A DNA stretch of 64,000 nucleotides from contig NZ_JBBMER010000005.1 of the NCBI RefSeq assembly GCF_040096455.1, forward strand, positions 62,001 through 126,000. The letters are read 5' to 3'. The notes under the pieces were generated by a model. It searched no databases. It was not told the DNA's origin and saw only the letters and a program-made list of their open reading frames with translations. The stretch comes from Lachnospira rogosae (GTDB lineage: Bacteria > Bacillota > Clostridia > Lachnospirales > Lachnospiraceae). Positions within the stretch are counted from its first letter, which is position 1. The number at the start of each line of letters is the position of its first letter. Of this stretch, positions 1 through 8,573 are shown piece by piece. A program made the position numbers and the translations under genes.

Positions 1-393
1 TGCAGCTTCTGATATTAATGCGTTAGTATCTGTTATATCAGCACTCCTGCATAATTCCACCCTGAGCTGGTGTCCTGGATGATGACAATACATATTGGTA
101 CGTTCTCTGTTGTGTATATCCCAGGTATCGTCCATATTAATAACTGACTGCCTTGCCTCATCCAGCTGTCCTTCAACCTCTAAAGGCACATATCTTGGCT
201 CTTCTGACGGCATAATATACTCAACATTCTGGAATATAAAGCTGTCATTTAAAGGTGCACACGATGTAATTACACCTATGTGGCCATCTGCCGCTGACAT
301 ACCATCGTGCCACGCAACATCATACATACCATATTCCTCATAGGGTTTAATTTCTTTATATATTTTTGAATATGACCAGTTATTATCTCCCAT
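1..393 (-). CDS. N-terminal fragment of a GH95-like glycoside hydrolase (runs off window)
   Basis: The reading frame is open from an ATG at 393, preceded by GAGGG six bases upstream, to the window edge, so only about 131 residues are visible. The segment DGHIGVITS followed by a substrate-edge stretch with DDTW and a conserved LDEARQ resembles the N-terminal beta-sandwich of GH95-type enzymes (alpha-L-fucosidase or galactosidase), which place a G-x-G-x-x-G turn and an N/D-D-T-x-W motif there. Lying 45 bases downstream of the GH43 gene on the same strand, it is probably co-transcribed and part of a hemicellulose-side-chain locus. The family call is tentative because the catalytic domain is outside the window. 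In-frame ATGs at 405 and 417 are less likely starts as they lack a ribosome site. Confidence 0.5.
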   Translation of the reverse strand, partial: MGDNNWSYSKIYKEIKPYEEYGMYDVAWHDGMSAADGHIGVITSCAPLNDSFIFQNVEYIMPSEEPRYVPLEVEGQLDEARQSVINMDDTWDIHNRERTNMYCHHPGHQLRVELCRSADITDTNALISEAA

Positions 394-438
394 AATTACC
401 CTCATTTCTGTATACATTAATCTACAAACATAATTATA

Positions 439-2058
439 TTATAATGTATAATTCTCATCAGGATTGATTAAAAGCTTTACCCCTATATTAAATACACCAT
501 CTCCATTTTCTGCAAATAGCGAGAACAATGTACCCGTAAATGTCATTGTCCGCGTACCCTCTGTGCTAAGTCCGGCATTAAGTCCTGAACCTATCTGCCT
601 GTATGCCACCCTTGCACCAAGATTAGCAGTGTCAGCTATTGCATAAGAAAATGTATACTTTTCCCTGTCTGTATCTATTTTTATCAAAAGCTTTGAATTC
701 AAATCTTCATTATTAATGGGAATTCTTTCAAGCTCAACACCCATATCGTGTATATGTTTATAAAATCCTATATACCTGCCATTATCATCATTACCTATGT
801 ATATCTCATAGTGATAATCGTTATTGTAATATGCCGCAACGCCACATCTTTTTGCATTACATCTGGCTATATCAAGACATGCATATAAAGTTGTCGTGAA
901 TTCCGGCTGTTTAAATGACACAATTGTTGGCGATTTGCCAGCCGTGTTAAGTGTTATATCTGTTCCCTTAAGTGTAAGCACAGCATTTTTATTATCATAT
1001 ATATACTTTGACGTATCAGGATTTCTTGTATATTGAAGCCTTTTATCAAGCAATTCATCTGTAAAATCTATATCCACACTGTGGTCTGCGTACAGAATTG
1101 GCTGTCCGGACTGCTTATCAATACGGATATTGGCAGAACTCTCTTCACAATCAAGTCCAGGCAGTGGTGCATCCATTACAAGCTCAATTGTTCCATTGCC
1201 ATTATAGCCAACAACTGGCCAGCCATTTTCCCACTTTACTGGTGCAAGAAATGTTTCTCTTCCAAGATTATGAAGCAAAGCATGGCTGAATCTTCTTATT
1301 CCAAGAAACACAAGCCACCAGTTGCCATTCTCATCCTCTAATAAATCCGCATGTCCTGTCGCCTGAATCTCTGATTTCTTATATTCCTTATGCGATATAA
1401 CAGGATTATCCGGACAAGCCTCATATGGGCCATATACATTATGCGAACGCTGGATTGTTTCACGATGTGCATATTCCGTTCCGCCTTCTGCTATCATAAG
1501 ATAATACCAGCCATCCTTCTTATAAATATGTGGACCTTCCGGACACTGTCCACCACAACCTTCACTTATAAGCTTCTTCTCAGATAATATCGCACCTGTA
1601 AGCGGATTTATCTCAAATGCAACAATTCCACGTACACCATCAATTATTCCCGTTGAACAATAATAACATTTGTCATCATCATCAAAGAATAATGACGGGT
1701 CAATTCCCCCCTGGTCAATCCACGCTGGCTCAGACCATTCGCTGTTAATATCTTCTGTATGAACAACAAAATTACCTTTATCAGTAACATTTGTTGTTAT
1801 CATATAAAACATACCTTTATGATATCGTATCGTTGGTGCATATATTCCTCCCGAATTACGACAGTCCTCAAGTTCTAACTGTGAACGCCTGTCCAGACAA
1901 TATCCTGTAAGCTCCCAGTTAACCAAATTCTTACTATGATATACAGGCACTCCTGGGAAGAATTCAAATGTGGAATTCACAATATAATAATCACTTCCTA
2001 CACGGCATATGCTTGGATCAGGATTATATCCCGGAATAATTGGATTTTTAAATAACAT
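439..2058 (-). CDS. Glycoside hydrolase family 43 beta-xylosidase / alpha-L-arabinofuranosidase
   Basis: A 539-residue cytoplasmic enzyme (no signal peptide) expected to remove xylose or arabinose from xylo-oligosaccharides. The five-bladed GH43 domain starts at the N-terminus: the catalytic base is D14 in NPDPS, the pKa-modulating Asp is D120 in IDPSLFF, and the general acid is E174 in PEGPHIY. A C-terminal beta-sandwich from about residue 330 (WQL-type region of the GH43 subfamily 11/12 enzymes) completes a normal full-length protein. The start is set by GGAGG seven bases upstream. The promoter region carries a dyad overlapping the -35. Substrate (xylose versus arabinose) cannot be decided from sequence alone. 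Confidence 0.9.
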   Translation of the reverse strand: MLFKNPIIPGYNPDPSICRVGSDYYIVNSTFEFFPGVPVYHSKNLVNWELTGYCLDRRSQLELEDCRNSGGIYAPTIRYHKGMFYMITTNVTDKGNFVVHTEDINSEWSEPAWIDQGGIDPSLFFDDDDKCYYCSTGIIDGVRGIVAFEINPLTGAILSEKKLISEGCGGQCPEGPHIYKKDGWYYLMIAEGGTEYAHRETIQRSHNVYGPYEACPDNPVISHKEYKKSEIQATGHADLLEDENGNWWLVFLGIRRFSHALLHNLGRETFLAPVKWENGWPVVGYNGNGTIELVMDAPLPGLDCEESSANIRIDKQSGQPILYADHSVDIDFTDELLDKRLQYTRNPDTSKYIYDNKNAVLTLKGTDITLNTAGKSPTIVSFKQPEFTTTLYACLDIARCNAKRCGVAAYYNNDYHYEIYIGNDDNGRYIGFYKHIHDMGVELERIPINNEDLNSKLLIKIDTDREKYTFSYAIADTANLGARVAYRQIGSGLNAGLSTEGTRTMTFTGTLFSLFAENGDGVFNIGVKLLINPDENYTL

Positions 2059-2097
2059 ATGGCACCTCCGACTTTTATAAACTTATTTTATAAATGT

Positions 2098-2133
2098 ATA
2101 TTATAATTATTATTGTATTATTTCAAGGTGAAA
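2098..2133 (-). promoter_or_regulatory. Probable promoter and operator of the GH43 gene
   Basis: On the minus strand TTGAAA (2126-2121) and TAATAT (2103-2098) are separated by 17 bases, a good housekeeping-sigma promoter. The -35 lies inside a perfect short dyad, TTTCA-AGG-TGAAA (2121-2133), which is a plausible operator for sugar-dependent control. The role is inferred from position only. Confidence 0.5.
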
Positions 2134-2284
2134 TATCGCTGTTTCATATTATTTTACAGAAATAATGCCTATAAATATTCAAAACGAAACAATCAATATA
2201 ATATTATAAAGACAGCATTAATCTGACAAAAAATGTAATTATTATATAAAAGCTATCTGTGTCGGAAGAACCATAAATGTATCA

Positions 2285-2313
2285 TTGAAATATCAAATTA
2301 TATATATTATAAT
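2285..2313 (+). promoter_or_regulatory. Sigma-A-type promoter of the first MCP gene
   Basis: TTGAAA (2285-2290), a 17-base spacer and a perfect TATAAT (2308-2313) stand 52 bases before the MCP start codon. The gene also has a full AGGAGG ribosome site (2354-2359). No flagellar sigma-28 type promoter was seen. The rest of the 2059-2364 intergenic space is AT-rich with no coding signal. Confidence 0.65.
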
Positions 2314-2364
2314 GGGGGTTAGTATTCTAGGCACTTAAATAACAATATACATCAGGAGGTACTT

Positions 2365-3846
2365 ATGCCTATCAAAATCAAAAGAGAAGTTCCCGAAATG
2401 GAACGAAACAATCGTGTAGCTATGCTAGCACACTTAATAGAAGTGCTTGTTATCAGCCTTCTTGTTTTTATGCAGACAGCAGTTGGTATAACATCATTCG
2501 CCTACGCAATTATTATCTTTGCTATCGGAATGGCACCTGTGATTGCTGAATTTATTTTCTGGAACAAGAACCACGAAACTAATGCAATCAAGCACTTAGT
2601 AGCTATAGGATATGCTGTTTTCTATACCTGCAACATATTTACAACAACAAGTATTACTATGTATGCCTTTGCACTTCCTATGGTATTTATTGTTTCATTA
2701 TATAACGAATTCCGTCTTATGTTTCTTGTCAATTTTGGCGTAGTTATTGAAAATATTATCACTATTATTATCGGTGCAAGAACTGGCAGAATGGGCTATC
2801 TTGGAACTGATGCCGCCGTTATACAGCTCATAATTGTATTAATAACTGGTATATATGCCTGTATGCTTGCTCTTGCAACTAAAGCTAATGCAGACCAGAA
2901 GATTAATAACATTTCTAAATCAAAAGAGCAGAGTGATGAGCTTCTTAGTCAGATATCAGAAATGTCTGCTACAATGCAGAATGGTATTTCTGAAGTATAT
3001 GCTGATTTAGAAAAGTTACAGGAATCTTCAAAGATCACACAATCAACTATGTCTGACGTATCCAACGGTGCAACTGATACAGCCAATGCCGTACAGAACC
3101 AGCTTACACAGACAGATGCAATTCAGAAAAAAGTTGAACTTGTAGATATGTCCGCTAATGAAATCTCTGCAAGTATGGCAGAAACCCTTGATATCCTTAC
3201 ACAGAGCAGTAAAGATATTGAGCATCTTGTTACTACAGTTGATATATCTGTTAAGAACGGAGAAATGGTTGCTGATAAGCTTACTTACCTTAACAACCAT
3301 ATTTCACAGATGCATTCTATTATTGTTATGATTGAGGAGATTGCTTCCCAGACAGAACTCTTAGCATTAAATGCAAGTATTGAAGCCGCAAGAGCTGGTG
3401 AAGCTGGAAAAGGTTTCTCCGTTGTTGCTTCTGAGATTTCCAAAATGGCAACACAGACAGGTGATGCAACTGAGAATATAACAAAGCTTATACATAATAT
3501 GTCATCAGCTATTGAAGATGTTGTATCAGTTATCTACACTATGATAGACGGAATTAATACTGAAAAGTCTTCTACTGAGAATACAGCCAAAAGCTTTGAT
3601 AATATTCAGACTAATACATATACTGTCCGTGATAATGTTTCAAGACTTTCATCAAGTATTGATGAACTCAAACAGGCTAACAGCGTAATTGTTGACTCTA
3701 TACAGACAATATCAGCTGTATCTGAACAGCTCTCTGCACACGCTGCTGAAACCACTAATACAGAAGATGCCAATATGAAGATTCTTGAATCAATCAATAC
3801 AAGAATGCATAGTCTTATAGACACTATTAAGCACAATAATCAATAA
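2365..3846 (+). CDS. Methyl-accepting chemotaxis protein with multi-span membrane N-terminus
   Basis: A 493-residue chemoreceptor. Residues about 15-170 form some six hydrophobic helices with no extracellular sensor domain and no HAMP domain. They are followed by a cytoplasmic coiled-coil signalling domain whose tip carries the hallmark E-x-x-x-Q-T-x-L-L-A-L-N-A-S-I-E-A-A-R-A-G-E motif at about 330-355. It should signal to CheA/CheW. The membrane-embedded layout suggests sensing of membrane state, energy or a lipophilic ligand, but that is inference. Single gene with its own promoter and a strong terminator after it. Start chosen by AGGAGG. Confidence 0.88.
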   Translation: MPIKIKREVPEMERNNRVAMLAHLIEVLVISLLVFMQTAVGITSFAYAIIIFAIGMAPVIAEFIFWNKNHETNAIKHLVAIGYAVFYTCNIFTTTSITMYAFALPMVFIVSLYNEFRLMFLVNFGVVIENIITIIIGARTGRMGYLGTDAAVIQLIIVLITGIYACMLALATKANADQKINNISKSKEQSDELLSQISEMSATMQNGISEVYADLEKLQESSKITQSTMSDVSNGATDTANAVQNQLTQTDAIQKKVELVDMSANEISASMAETLDILTQSSKDIEHLVTTVDISVKNGEMVADKLTYLNNHISQMHSIIVMIEEIASQTELLALNASIEAARAGEAGKGFSVVASEISKMATQTGDATENITKLIHNMSSAIEDVVSVIYTMIDGINTEKSSTENTAKSFDNIQTNTYTVRDNVSRLSSSIDELKQANSVIVDSIQTISAVSEQLSAHAAETTNTEDANMKILESINTRMHSLIDTIKHNNQ

Positions 3847-3858
3847 TCAACATATTAC

Positions 3859-3920
3859 AAAATACCCTGTTATGTAAGAATAAACTTGTTGGAGTTAATC
3901 CTTACATAACAGGGTATTTT
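3859..3920. terminator. Bidirectional terminator between MCP and asparaginase genes
   Basis: Two 20-base arms (3859-3878 and 3901-3920) are perfectly complementary, with A-rich and T-rich flanks on both sides, so it can terminate the MCP gene on plus and the asparaginase operon on minus. Confidence 0.85.
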
Positions 3921-3989
3921 ATATTATATAATATTCTTTAATTATTCCGTCTGCATTCATTGATTGAAGCTGTCATAAGCTCCCTGCTG

Positions 3990-4991
3990 TTAATAACTTC
4001 TGTCACAGAATACCGGTGTTTCAATATATTTCTTAATATCTGTAACTGCATTTTTACCAAAATGTGCCAATGCCCACATAAGCTTCATAACAACCGCTTC
4101 TGTCGTCATATCAGCGGCTATAATAACATTTTCTTTAGCCAGCTTCTTTCCCACCTCATATATATCAAGATCAACACCCTCATAATTGCACTGTGTTGTC
4201 ACAACAACTGCAACACCAGCCTCTATAAGCTTGTGAATTTCCTCTACAATATTGTTATCTATATTCGGAATTCCACCAATCCCAAAGCTTTCAATAACAA
4301 CACCTTTATAGTGTCCCTTAATAAATTCAAATATCTTATTATCTATTCCCGGAAACAGCTTAATAAGCATCACATCTGAACATAACTCCGGCTCTATTCC
4401 GCTGTTATCAGACTTATTATAGTCACCCTGCACAGCCTCATTATGTGTTATCCTGCTATGCTTAATATGTGCAACAACTGGATAATTAACACTCTCAAAT
4501 GCATCATAACTGCGTGTCTTAACCTTTCTTGCATGTGCACCATTAATTATGCACCCATCAAATGCCACATATACACCAGCCCTTCCCTCACACGCATATA
4601 TTATCGCATCTGATAAATTCTTCTTCGCATCTGTATATTCTGCTTCCATTGGCAGTTGTGATCCAGTTATAACAACAGGCTTATTAAAGTTCTTCAGCAT
4701 ATATACAAGTGCCGCAGCAGTATAACCCATTGTATCCGTTCCGTGTGCCACGACAAATCCATCATAATTATCCCTGTATTCTTTTATTGCCTTTGCAATA
4801 TTCATCATAAGTTCAGGATTCATATTGGTACTGTCGATATTCATTATTGAAATTCCTGAAAGCTTACATTTTTCTTTAATATGCGGTATATATGAAAGCA
4901 GTTCGTTGACATTAGCTGATGGTGTAAGCCCTTCATCAGAGGACGAACAGGCTATTGTTCCGCCAGTAGCTATTAATAATATATTCTTCAC
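3990..4991 (-). CDS. ansA: Type I (cytoplasmic) L-asparaginase
   Basis: Hydrolyses L-asparagine to aspartate and ammonia. The 333-residue protein has both active-site signatures of the family: TGGTI with the nucleophilic Thr at about residue 12, and HGTDT with Thr85-Asp86. No signal peptide is present, so it is the cytoplasmic type. The start codon is GTG, supported by AAGGAG nine bases upstream, which itself overlaps the end of the preceding small gene, indicating translational coupling. It is the last gene of a minus-strand run with a small conserved protein, a GNAT and an SseB protein. Confidence 0.92.
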   Translation of the reverse strand: MKNILLIATGGTIACSSSDEGLTPSANVNELLSYIPHIKEKCKLSGISIMNIDSTNMNPELMMNIAKAIKEYRDNYDGFVVAHGTDTMGYTAAALVYMLKNFNKPVVITGSQLPMEAEYTDAKKNLSDAIIYACEGRAGVYVAFDGCIINGAHARKVKTRSYDAFESVNYPVVAHIKHSRITHNEAVQGDYNKSDNSGIEPELCSDVMLIKLFPGIDNKIFEFIKGHYKGVVIESFGIGGIPNIDNNIVEEIHKLIEAGVAVVVTTQCNYEGVDLDIYEVGKKLAKENVIIAADMTTEAVVMKLMWALAHFGKNAVTDIKKYIETPVFCDRSY

Positions 4992-5002
4992 GCCAGTTCT
5001 CC

Positions 5003-5239
5003 TTATCTCCTGCCGCCCATTCCGCAGCTTATGCCTGAATTATCATCAGGAATTTCAGAAATGTATCTTGCTGTAAATGCTGCATTGACCTCTGAAATCT
5101 CCTTAACTCCGTCAATATAATCACGGAAGAATTCCATAAGATCTATTCCACTGCTCTCACAGCCCTCACTTTCCTCCCACTGCTTAACAAGCTCTATTCT
5201 CTCTGATTTAGTTGTATCCTTAATTAATGTACTTTTCAT
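5003..5239 (-). CDS. Small conserved protein of unknown function
   Basis: A 78-residue protein with a strong ribosome site (GAGGAG). It starts with an acidic-basic helical segment, has GCESSGIDLM around residue 26, then FFRDYIDGVKEI, and ends in a glycine-rich tail CGMGGRR. Similar short proteins with the D-Y-I-D-G-x-K-E-x-x-E-x-N pattern are common in Lachnospiraceae and are sometimes labelled PurH-like, for which I see no support. It sits 11 bases upstream of the asparaginase gene. Function unknown; reality as a gene is supported by the ribosome site and tight spacing. Confidence 0.7.
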   Translation of the reverse strand: MKSTLIKDTTKSERIELVKQWEESEGCESSGIDLMEFFRDYIDGVKEISEVNAAFTARYISEIPDDNSGISCGMGGRR

Positions 5240-5266
5240 ACTACTCCTCTTTCCTGCACATATATT

Positions 5267-5851
5267 TTATTTATCAGTATGTTCCCCGATGAGCTTTTCC
5301 ATCCAGACCATATTGTACCATCTTTTAAATTTATATCCGCAGTCATAGAATTCTCCTACAAGCCTGTATCCTTGATGACTATGGAACTCTATGCTGTTTC
5401 TGTTAAGGTATTCATCTTCTTTCTTAGGGCAGGCTATACAGGCGTACATATTAAGAAAGCCATCTTTCCTTAACTCATCTTCTAATGTCTTATGAAGTAT
5501 TCCACCAATGCCCATATGCTTCATATTATTATCAACATATATAGATGTTTCTACACATCTGCTGTATGCTTCTCTTTCGTGGAACATTCCAGCATACGCA
5601 TAACCAACGATTGTGCCATTATTCAACGCTACAATATATGGATACTTTTCAAGTGTATGTCTGATTCTTTCAATAAATCCTTCCAATGTTGGTACATCAT
5701 ATTCAAATGTTATTGCTGTATTCTCTACATATGGTGCATATATCTCAAGAAGTCTTTTTGCATCTTCAGGCACAGCATAGCGTGTTGTTATCCCATTTGA
5801 CAATTCACCTTTTGACCGTATATCATCTATCGCTTTATTTAATTCCTGCAT
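5267..5851 (-). CDS. GNAT-family N-acetyltransferase (phosphinothricin acetyltransferase-like)
   Basis: A 194-residue acetyl-CoA-dependent acetyltransferase. After about 20 leader residues the GNAT fold begins at ITTRYAVPEDA; the stretch EIYAPYVENTAITFEYDVP is typical of the Pat/Bar subgroup, and the acetyl-CoA loop is MKHMGIGGILHKTLE at about 110-125. The C-terminal GEFYDCGYKFKRWYNMVWMEK also matches that subgroup. The true substrate is likely an amino acid or amine and is unknown. It lies 27 bases upstream of the small conserved gene on the same strand. Confidence 0.85.
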   Translation of the reverse strand: MQELNKAIDDIRSKGELSNGITTRYAVPEDAKRLLEIYAPYVENTAITFEYDVPTLEGFIERIRHTLEKYPYIVALNNGTIVGYAYAGMFHEREAYSRCVETSIYVDNNMKHMGIGGILHKTLEDELRKDGFLNMYACIACPKKEDEYLNRNSIEFHSHQGYRLVGEFYDCGYKFKRWYNMVWMEKLIGEHTDK

Positions 5852-5896
5852 ATTATCTTACGCCTCTTTTTCATACTTATAAACTTATATAACATT

Positions 5897-6325
5897 TTAT
5901 TGTTCTTTTCCTATTATAATCTTTATAAGTTCTTTATCAATCATAAGCGTCTTATTCCAAGGGTTAATTATAATGCCGCTAATCTCATCAACCTGCAAAG
6001 CTGAATTCAACAGCTTATCTATATCTGTTAAAAACGTCGATTTAATGTTATCTGCACCTTTTAATTCTTCATCAAAGCTTGTGTAAGCTATCCACCACAT
6101 CTGTCCGTCTTCTGTCTTTATAACCTTCAAATTAAGCTTACCATCTGGCAATGGCGGCTCTACTGCTATTATCAGCTGACCTTTATCATTCATTCTGTGC
6201 CTTACTATAGACAATGCTCTTACAAGATTTTCCTCTGTCGGTTCTTTCTGTATGTTAACAATTGCTTCTTCTATTTTGTCATTACCAATTAATGAAACAT
6301 CTATCTGCTCTTTATTCCCTGACAT
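5897..6325 (-). CDS. SseB-like N-terminal domain protein
   Basis: A 142-residue cytoplasmic protein containing one SseB-type alpha/beta domain: an N-terminal helix pair (EENLVRALSIVRHRM), a strand-rich core with KVIKTEDGQMWWIAYTSFDEEL, and the conserved closing segment ISGIIINPWNKTLMIDKELIKIII. The I-x-I-N-P-W motif is characteristic. These stand-alone domains are widespread in Firmicutes with no established role. GGAG nine bases upstream supports the start. First gene of the minus-strand run leading to asparaginase. Confidence 0.75.
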   Translation of the reverse strand: MSGNKEQIDVSLIGNDKIEEAIVNIQKEPTEENLVRALSIVRHRMNDKGQLIIAVEPPLPDGKLNLKVIKTEDGQMWWIAYTSFDEELKGADNIKSTFLTDIDKLLNSALQVDEISGIIINPWNKTLMIDKELIKIIIGKEQ

Positions 6326-6432
6326 GTGCTTTCTCCATTCTGTTTACATTCGTTATTAAAATGCTATATCAACATAACATTTGATTGTGAGCAAGTCAAC
6401 TTTAATTAAGCAGCCCCGTAAAGTGTGTTTAT

Positions 6433-7203
6433 TTATATATTCTTATCAAGTGCCCTGAACACATCACCCATCGCACAATTAAACTCTATGTCTTTATTCA
6501 TATCCAGCTTGAAATCCAACGGCTCTTTATTCATTACGACAAGATGCTTTCCAGCAAATTCCCATACAAGTCCTGCCGCTGGATATACCTTTAATGATGT
6601 TCCTGCCACTATTAACATATCAGCCTTTCTTATAGCCTCCACCGCACTCTCATATGCACCTGCTGGAAGCTGTTCACCATACAAAGTCACATCTGGTCGT
6701 ATCATATGGTTACACTCAACACATCTTGGAATTGCTTCCCTGCTCTCAAATATATAATCTGCCGGATACTTTTTACCGCATTTTTCACAATAATTTCTTG
6801 TAGTTGCACCGTGAAGTTCAATCACATTAGTGCTTCCAGCCATCTGATGAAGTCCATCAATATTCTGTGTAATAATCTTATCCAGCTTTCCAAGCTTCTC
6901 TAATCTGGCAAGCATATAATGCGTTATATTAGGCTTTACATTTCTTGCATCCATTTTCTGTCTGTAAAATTCAAAAAATACCTTAGGCTTATGATGAAGA
7001 CACTCTTCACTGAGCAGATATTCTGGCTCATACATATCAAATTCAATATCGTGCTGGTTATATAAACCGTCCTTACTACGAAAATCTGGTATTCCAGACT
7101 CTGTCGATACCCCAGCACCTCCAAAGAATACTATGCTGTTACTCTCACTAATAAAATCTGTAAGCTTGTTTATTTTATTATAAAATTCGCTATCACAACC
7201 CAT
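6433..7203 (-). CDS. NAD-dependent protein deacylase (sirtuin, Sir2/CobB type)
   Basis: Removes acyl groups from lysines using NAD. The 256-residue protein has the NAD-binding GAGVSTESGIPDFRS, the QNIDGLH catalytic region with its His, a zinc ribbon of two Cys-x2-Cys pairs (YCEKC and RCVEC) and the closing GTSLKVYPAAGL. The longest frame opens 23 codons further upstream, but an ATG at 7203 has AGAGG eight bases before it and begins at the normal sirtuin N-terminus, so I prefer it. Monocistronic as far as can be seen. Confidence 0.92.
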   Translation of the reverse strand: MGCDSEFYNKINKLTDFISESNSIVFFGGAGVSTESGIPDFRSKDGLYNQHDIEFDMYEPEYLLSEECLHHKPKVFFEFYRQKMDARNVKPNITHYMLARLEKLGKLDKIITQNIDGLHQMAGSTNVIELHGATTRNYCEKCGKKYPADYIFESREAIPRCVECNHMIRPDVTLYGEQLPAGAYESAVEAIRKADMLIVAGTSLKVYPAAGLVWEFAGKHLVVMNKEPLDFKLDMNKDIEFNCAMGDVFRALDKNI

Positions 7204-7412
7204 AATAAACCTCTTTTCCAAACACCTTACTGTATCACAACTCTGTCCTGCACTAACGGATTTTGTCTGCACTTATCTGTTATTATAATCATTCATTCCG
7301 CAGTGTACGTATAAGAACGCTTAGCTAATCTAGCTTATAGGACAGTCTTTTATATGACAGTATACCACATTTCCTGTGCTTATCCACTTGATTTTTTTAA
7401 TTCATTCACAAT

Positions 7413-7447
7413 ACACTTGACTTTAAGCTGACTCTAAGTGTTAATAT
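7413..7447 (+). promoter_or_regulatory. MerR-type promoter with 19-bp spacer
   Basis: TTGACT (7417-7422) and TAATAT (7442-7447) are separated by exactly 19 bases, the overlong spacing typical of MerR-family-controlled promoters. Imperfect dyad halves ACACTT (7413-7418) and AAGTGT (7436-7441) flank it. It points to the MerR gene 140 bases downstream, suggesting autoregulation. Confidence 0.6.
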
Positions 7448-7516
7448 AACAATATAATAATCAGCTAAATAATCGGACAGGAATTAAGTAATAGCGTGAA
7501 AATAATTTTCATACCA

Positions 7517-7550
7517 GGGATTTGTGTCTGTGCGCACCTGACACAAACCC
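7517..7550 (+). promoter_or_regulatory. Hairpin in the leader of the MerR gene
   Basis: GGGATTTGTGTC (7517-7528) pairs with GACACAAACCC (7540-7550) with one bulged base, ending 36 bases before the start codon. It may influence translation or message stability, or be a second protein-binding dyad. No other element is seen in the 7204-7586 gap. Confidence 0.4.
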
Positions 7551-7586
7551 GATATGCGCAAAAATGTGTGCAGAAATGAGGATATT

Positions 7587-7994
7587 ATGACAATCAAAGA
7601 AGTAAGCCAGAAATATAATATTTCACAAGATACACTACGATACTACGAACGTGTTGGTCTTATACCAACTGTTGCCCGCACTTCCGGCGGCATAAGAAAT
7701 TACACAGAAAATGACCTTGGCTGGGTTGAAAATGCCATCTGTATGCGTAATGCTGGAGTTCCTATTGAAGCACTTATTGAATATGTGAAACTCTATCAGG
7801 AAGGCGATGAAACATTTGAAGCAAGAAGACAGCTTTTACAGGAACAGCTTGATGCCCTTAAAGAACAGCATGCACAGATTGAAGCAACTATGAAACGTCT
7901 GAAATATAAAATTTCAAGATATGAAAATGCCGTAAAAACTGGTGTATTAAGCTGGGATGACTGTCCTGAAGATATAAATATCAAACATAGCTGA
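7587..7994 (+). CDS. MerR-family transcriptional regulator
   Basis: A 135-residue activator-type regulator. The N-terminal winged helix (MTIKEVSQKYNISQDTLRYYERVGLI) is complete, followed by a long dimerisation coiled coil from about residue 75 to 125 with repeated ALKEQHAQIEATMKRL-type heptads. There is no C-terminal metal- or drug-binding domain, as in the AdhR/YhdM subgroup. The frame extends 11 codons further upstream, but the ATG at 7587 with GAGG before it fits the family start. A 19-bp-spacer promoter of the kind MerR proteins remodel lies upstream. Target genes are not adjacent. Confidence 0.88.
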   Translation: MTIKEVSQKYNISQDTLRYYERVGLIPTVARTSGGIRNYTENDLGWVENAICMRNAGVPIEALIEYVKLYQEGDETFEARRQLLQEQLDALKEQHAQIEATMKRLKYKISRYENAVKTGVLSWDDCPEDINIKHS

Positions 7995-8045
7995 TATAAG
8001 CTTATACAGCATATAATTTAATCAATATTCGGCATATTACACGAC

Positions 8046-8080
8046 AAAAGAGGGTTTCTGACTACAGAACCCTCTTTTTA
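8046..8080 (+). terminator. Terminator of the MerR gene
   Basis: AAAAGAGGGTTTCTG pairs with CAGAACCCTCTTTT (one bulge) across a four-base loop, followed by T-rich sequence. Confidence 0.8.
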
Positions 8081-8136
8081 TTTACGGCAGTTAAAGCATT
8101 ATATTCCAACCAATATAACATTTCATACCAAATGTA

Positions 8137-8216
8137 TTGACAGTATATAATATATTATGATATATAATACTACGACAGACATACTACGACTAACGTAGTA
8201 TGTCAGTCGTAGTATT
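8137..8216 (+). promoter_or_regulatory. Promoter and nested palindromic operator of the PadR operon
   Basis: TTGACA (8137-8142) and TATATA/TATAAT (8161-8168) form the promoter. Starting on the -10 is a 51-base palindrome: arms of 23 bases (8166-8188 and 8194-8216) with a single A-A mismatch and a five-base centre. Each arm holds two copies of ATACTACG, so four half-sites are arrayed in nested fashion. It ends in a T run, so as RNA it would also form a terminator-like hairpin before the ribosome site. PadR repressors bind such dyads next to their own promoter, so an autoregulatory operator is the likely role. Confidence 0.75.
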
Positions 8217-8231
8217 TTTTGGGGAGGTTTT

Positions 8232-8570
8232 ATGGCTGGTATAAGTAGTGACATCATCAGAGGTTACAACGACACTATGATACTCTATCTTCTATTAGAC
8301 AAACCATCATATGGATATGAAATATCTAAGCAGATTAAAGCTCTATCCAATGAAAAGTATATTATGAAAGAAACAACTCTCTACTCTGCATTTACACGAA
8401 TGGAAAAGAATGGATATATAACTTCATTCCCTGGTGTAGGTGACAATGGTGGAAAGAAAAGAACTTACTACAGCATAACTGATGCCGGAAGAGAGTATTA
8501 CAAAGCCCGCTGTGAAGAATGGGCACTTACCAAAGAAGTCGTTGAACAATTTATTAAGAAGGAGAATTAA
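8232..8570 (+). CDS. PadR-family transcriptional repressor
   Basis: A 112-residue winged-helix repressor of the short PadR subgroup 2. The conserved core ILYLLLDKPSYGYEISKQI leads into the recognition helix and wing (ETTLYSAFTRMEKNGYI), then GGKKRTYYSITDAGREYY. The ribosome site GGGGAGG precedes the ATG. It is the first gene of a three-gene operon with a HAAS-domain membrane protein and a DUF4097 protein, an arrangement common in Firmicutes where PadR represses its own operon and responds to cell-envelope stress or phenolics. The large palindrome on the promoter is the likely binding site. Confidence 0.92.
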   Translation: MAGISSDIIRGYNDTMILYLLLDKPSYGYEISKQIKALSNEKYIMKETTLYSAFTRMEKNGYITSFPGVGDNGGKKRTYYSITDAGREYYKARCEEWALTKEVVEQFIKKEN

Positions 8571-8573
8571 CTT

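Noticed and set aside
95..343. Plus-strand frame at the window start
   Set aside because: The minus-strand frame over the same bases gives a plausible hydrolase N-terminus with a ribosome site; the plus frame has neither.
2365..3846. Antisense frames inside the MCP gene at 3043-3300 and 3606-3836 (minus)
   Set aside because: They have no ribosome site, Cys-rich and unlikely translations, and lie wholly within a well-supported gene.
8166..8216. Reading the long palindrome as a simple terminator of an upstream transcript
   Set aside because: It begins on the -10 of the PadR promoter and a separate, good terminator for the upstream MerR gene exists at 8046-8080.
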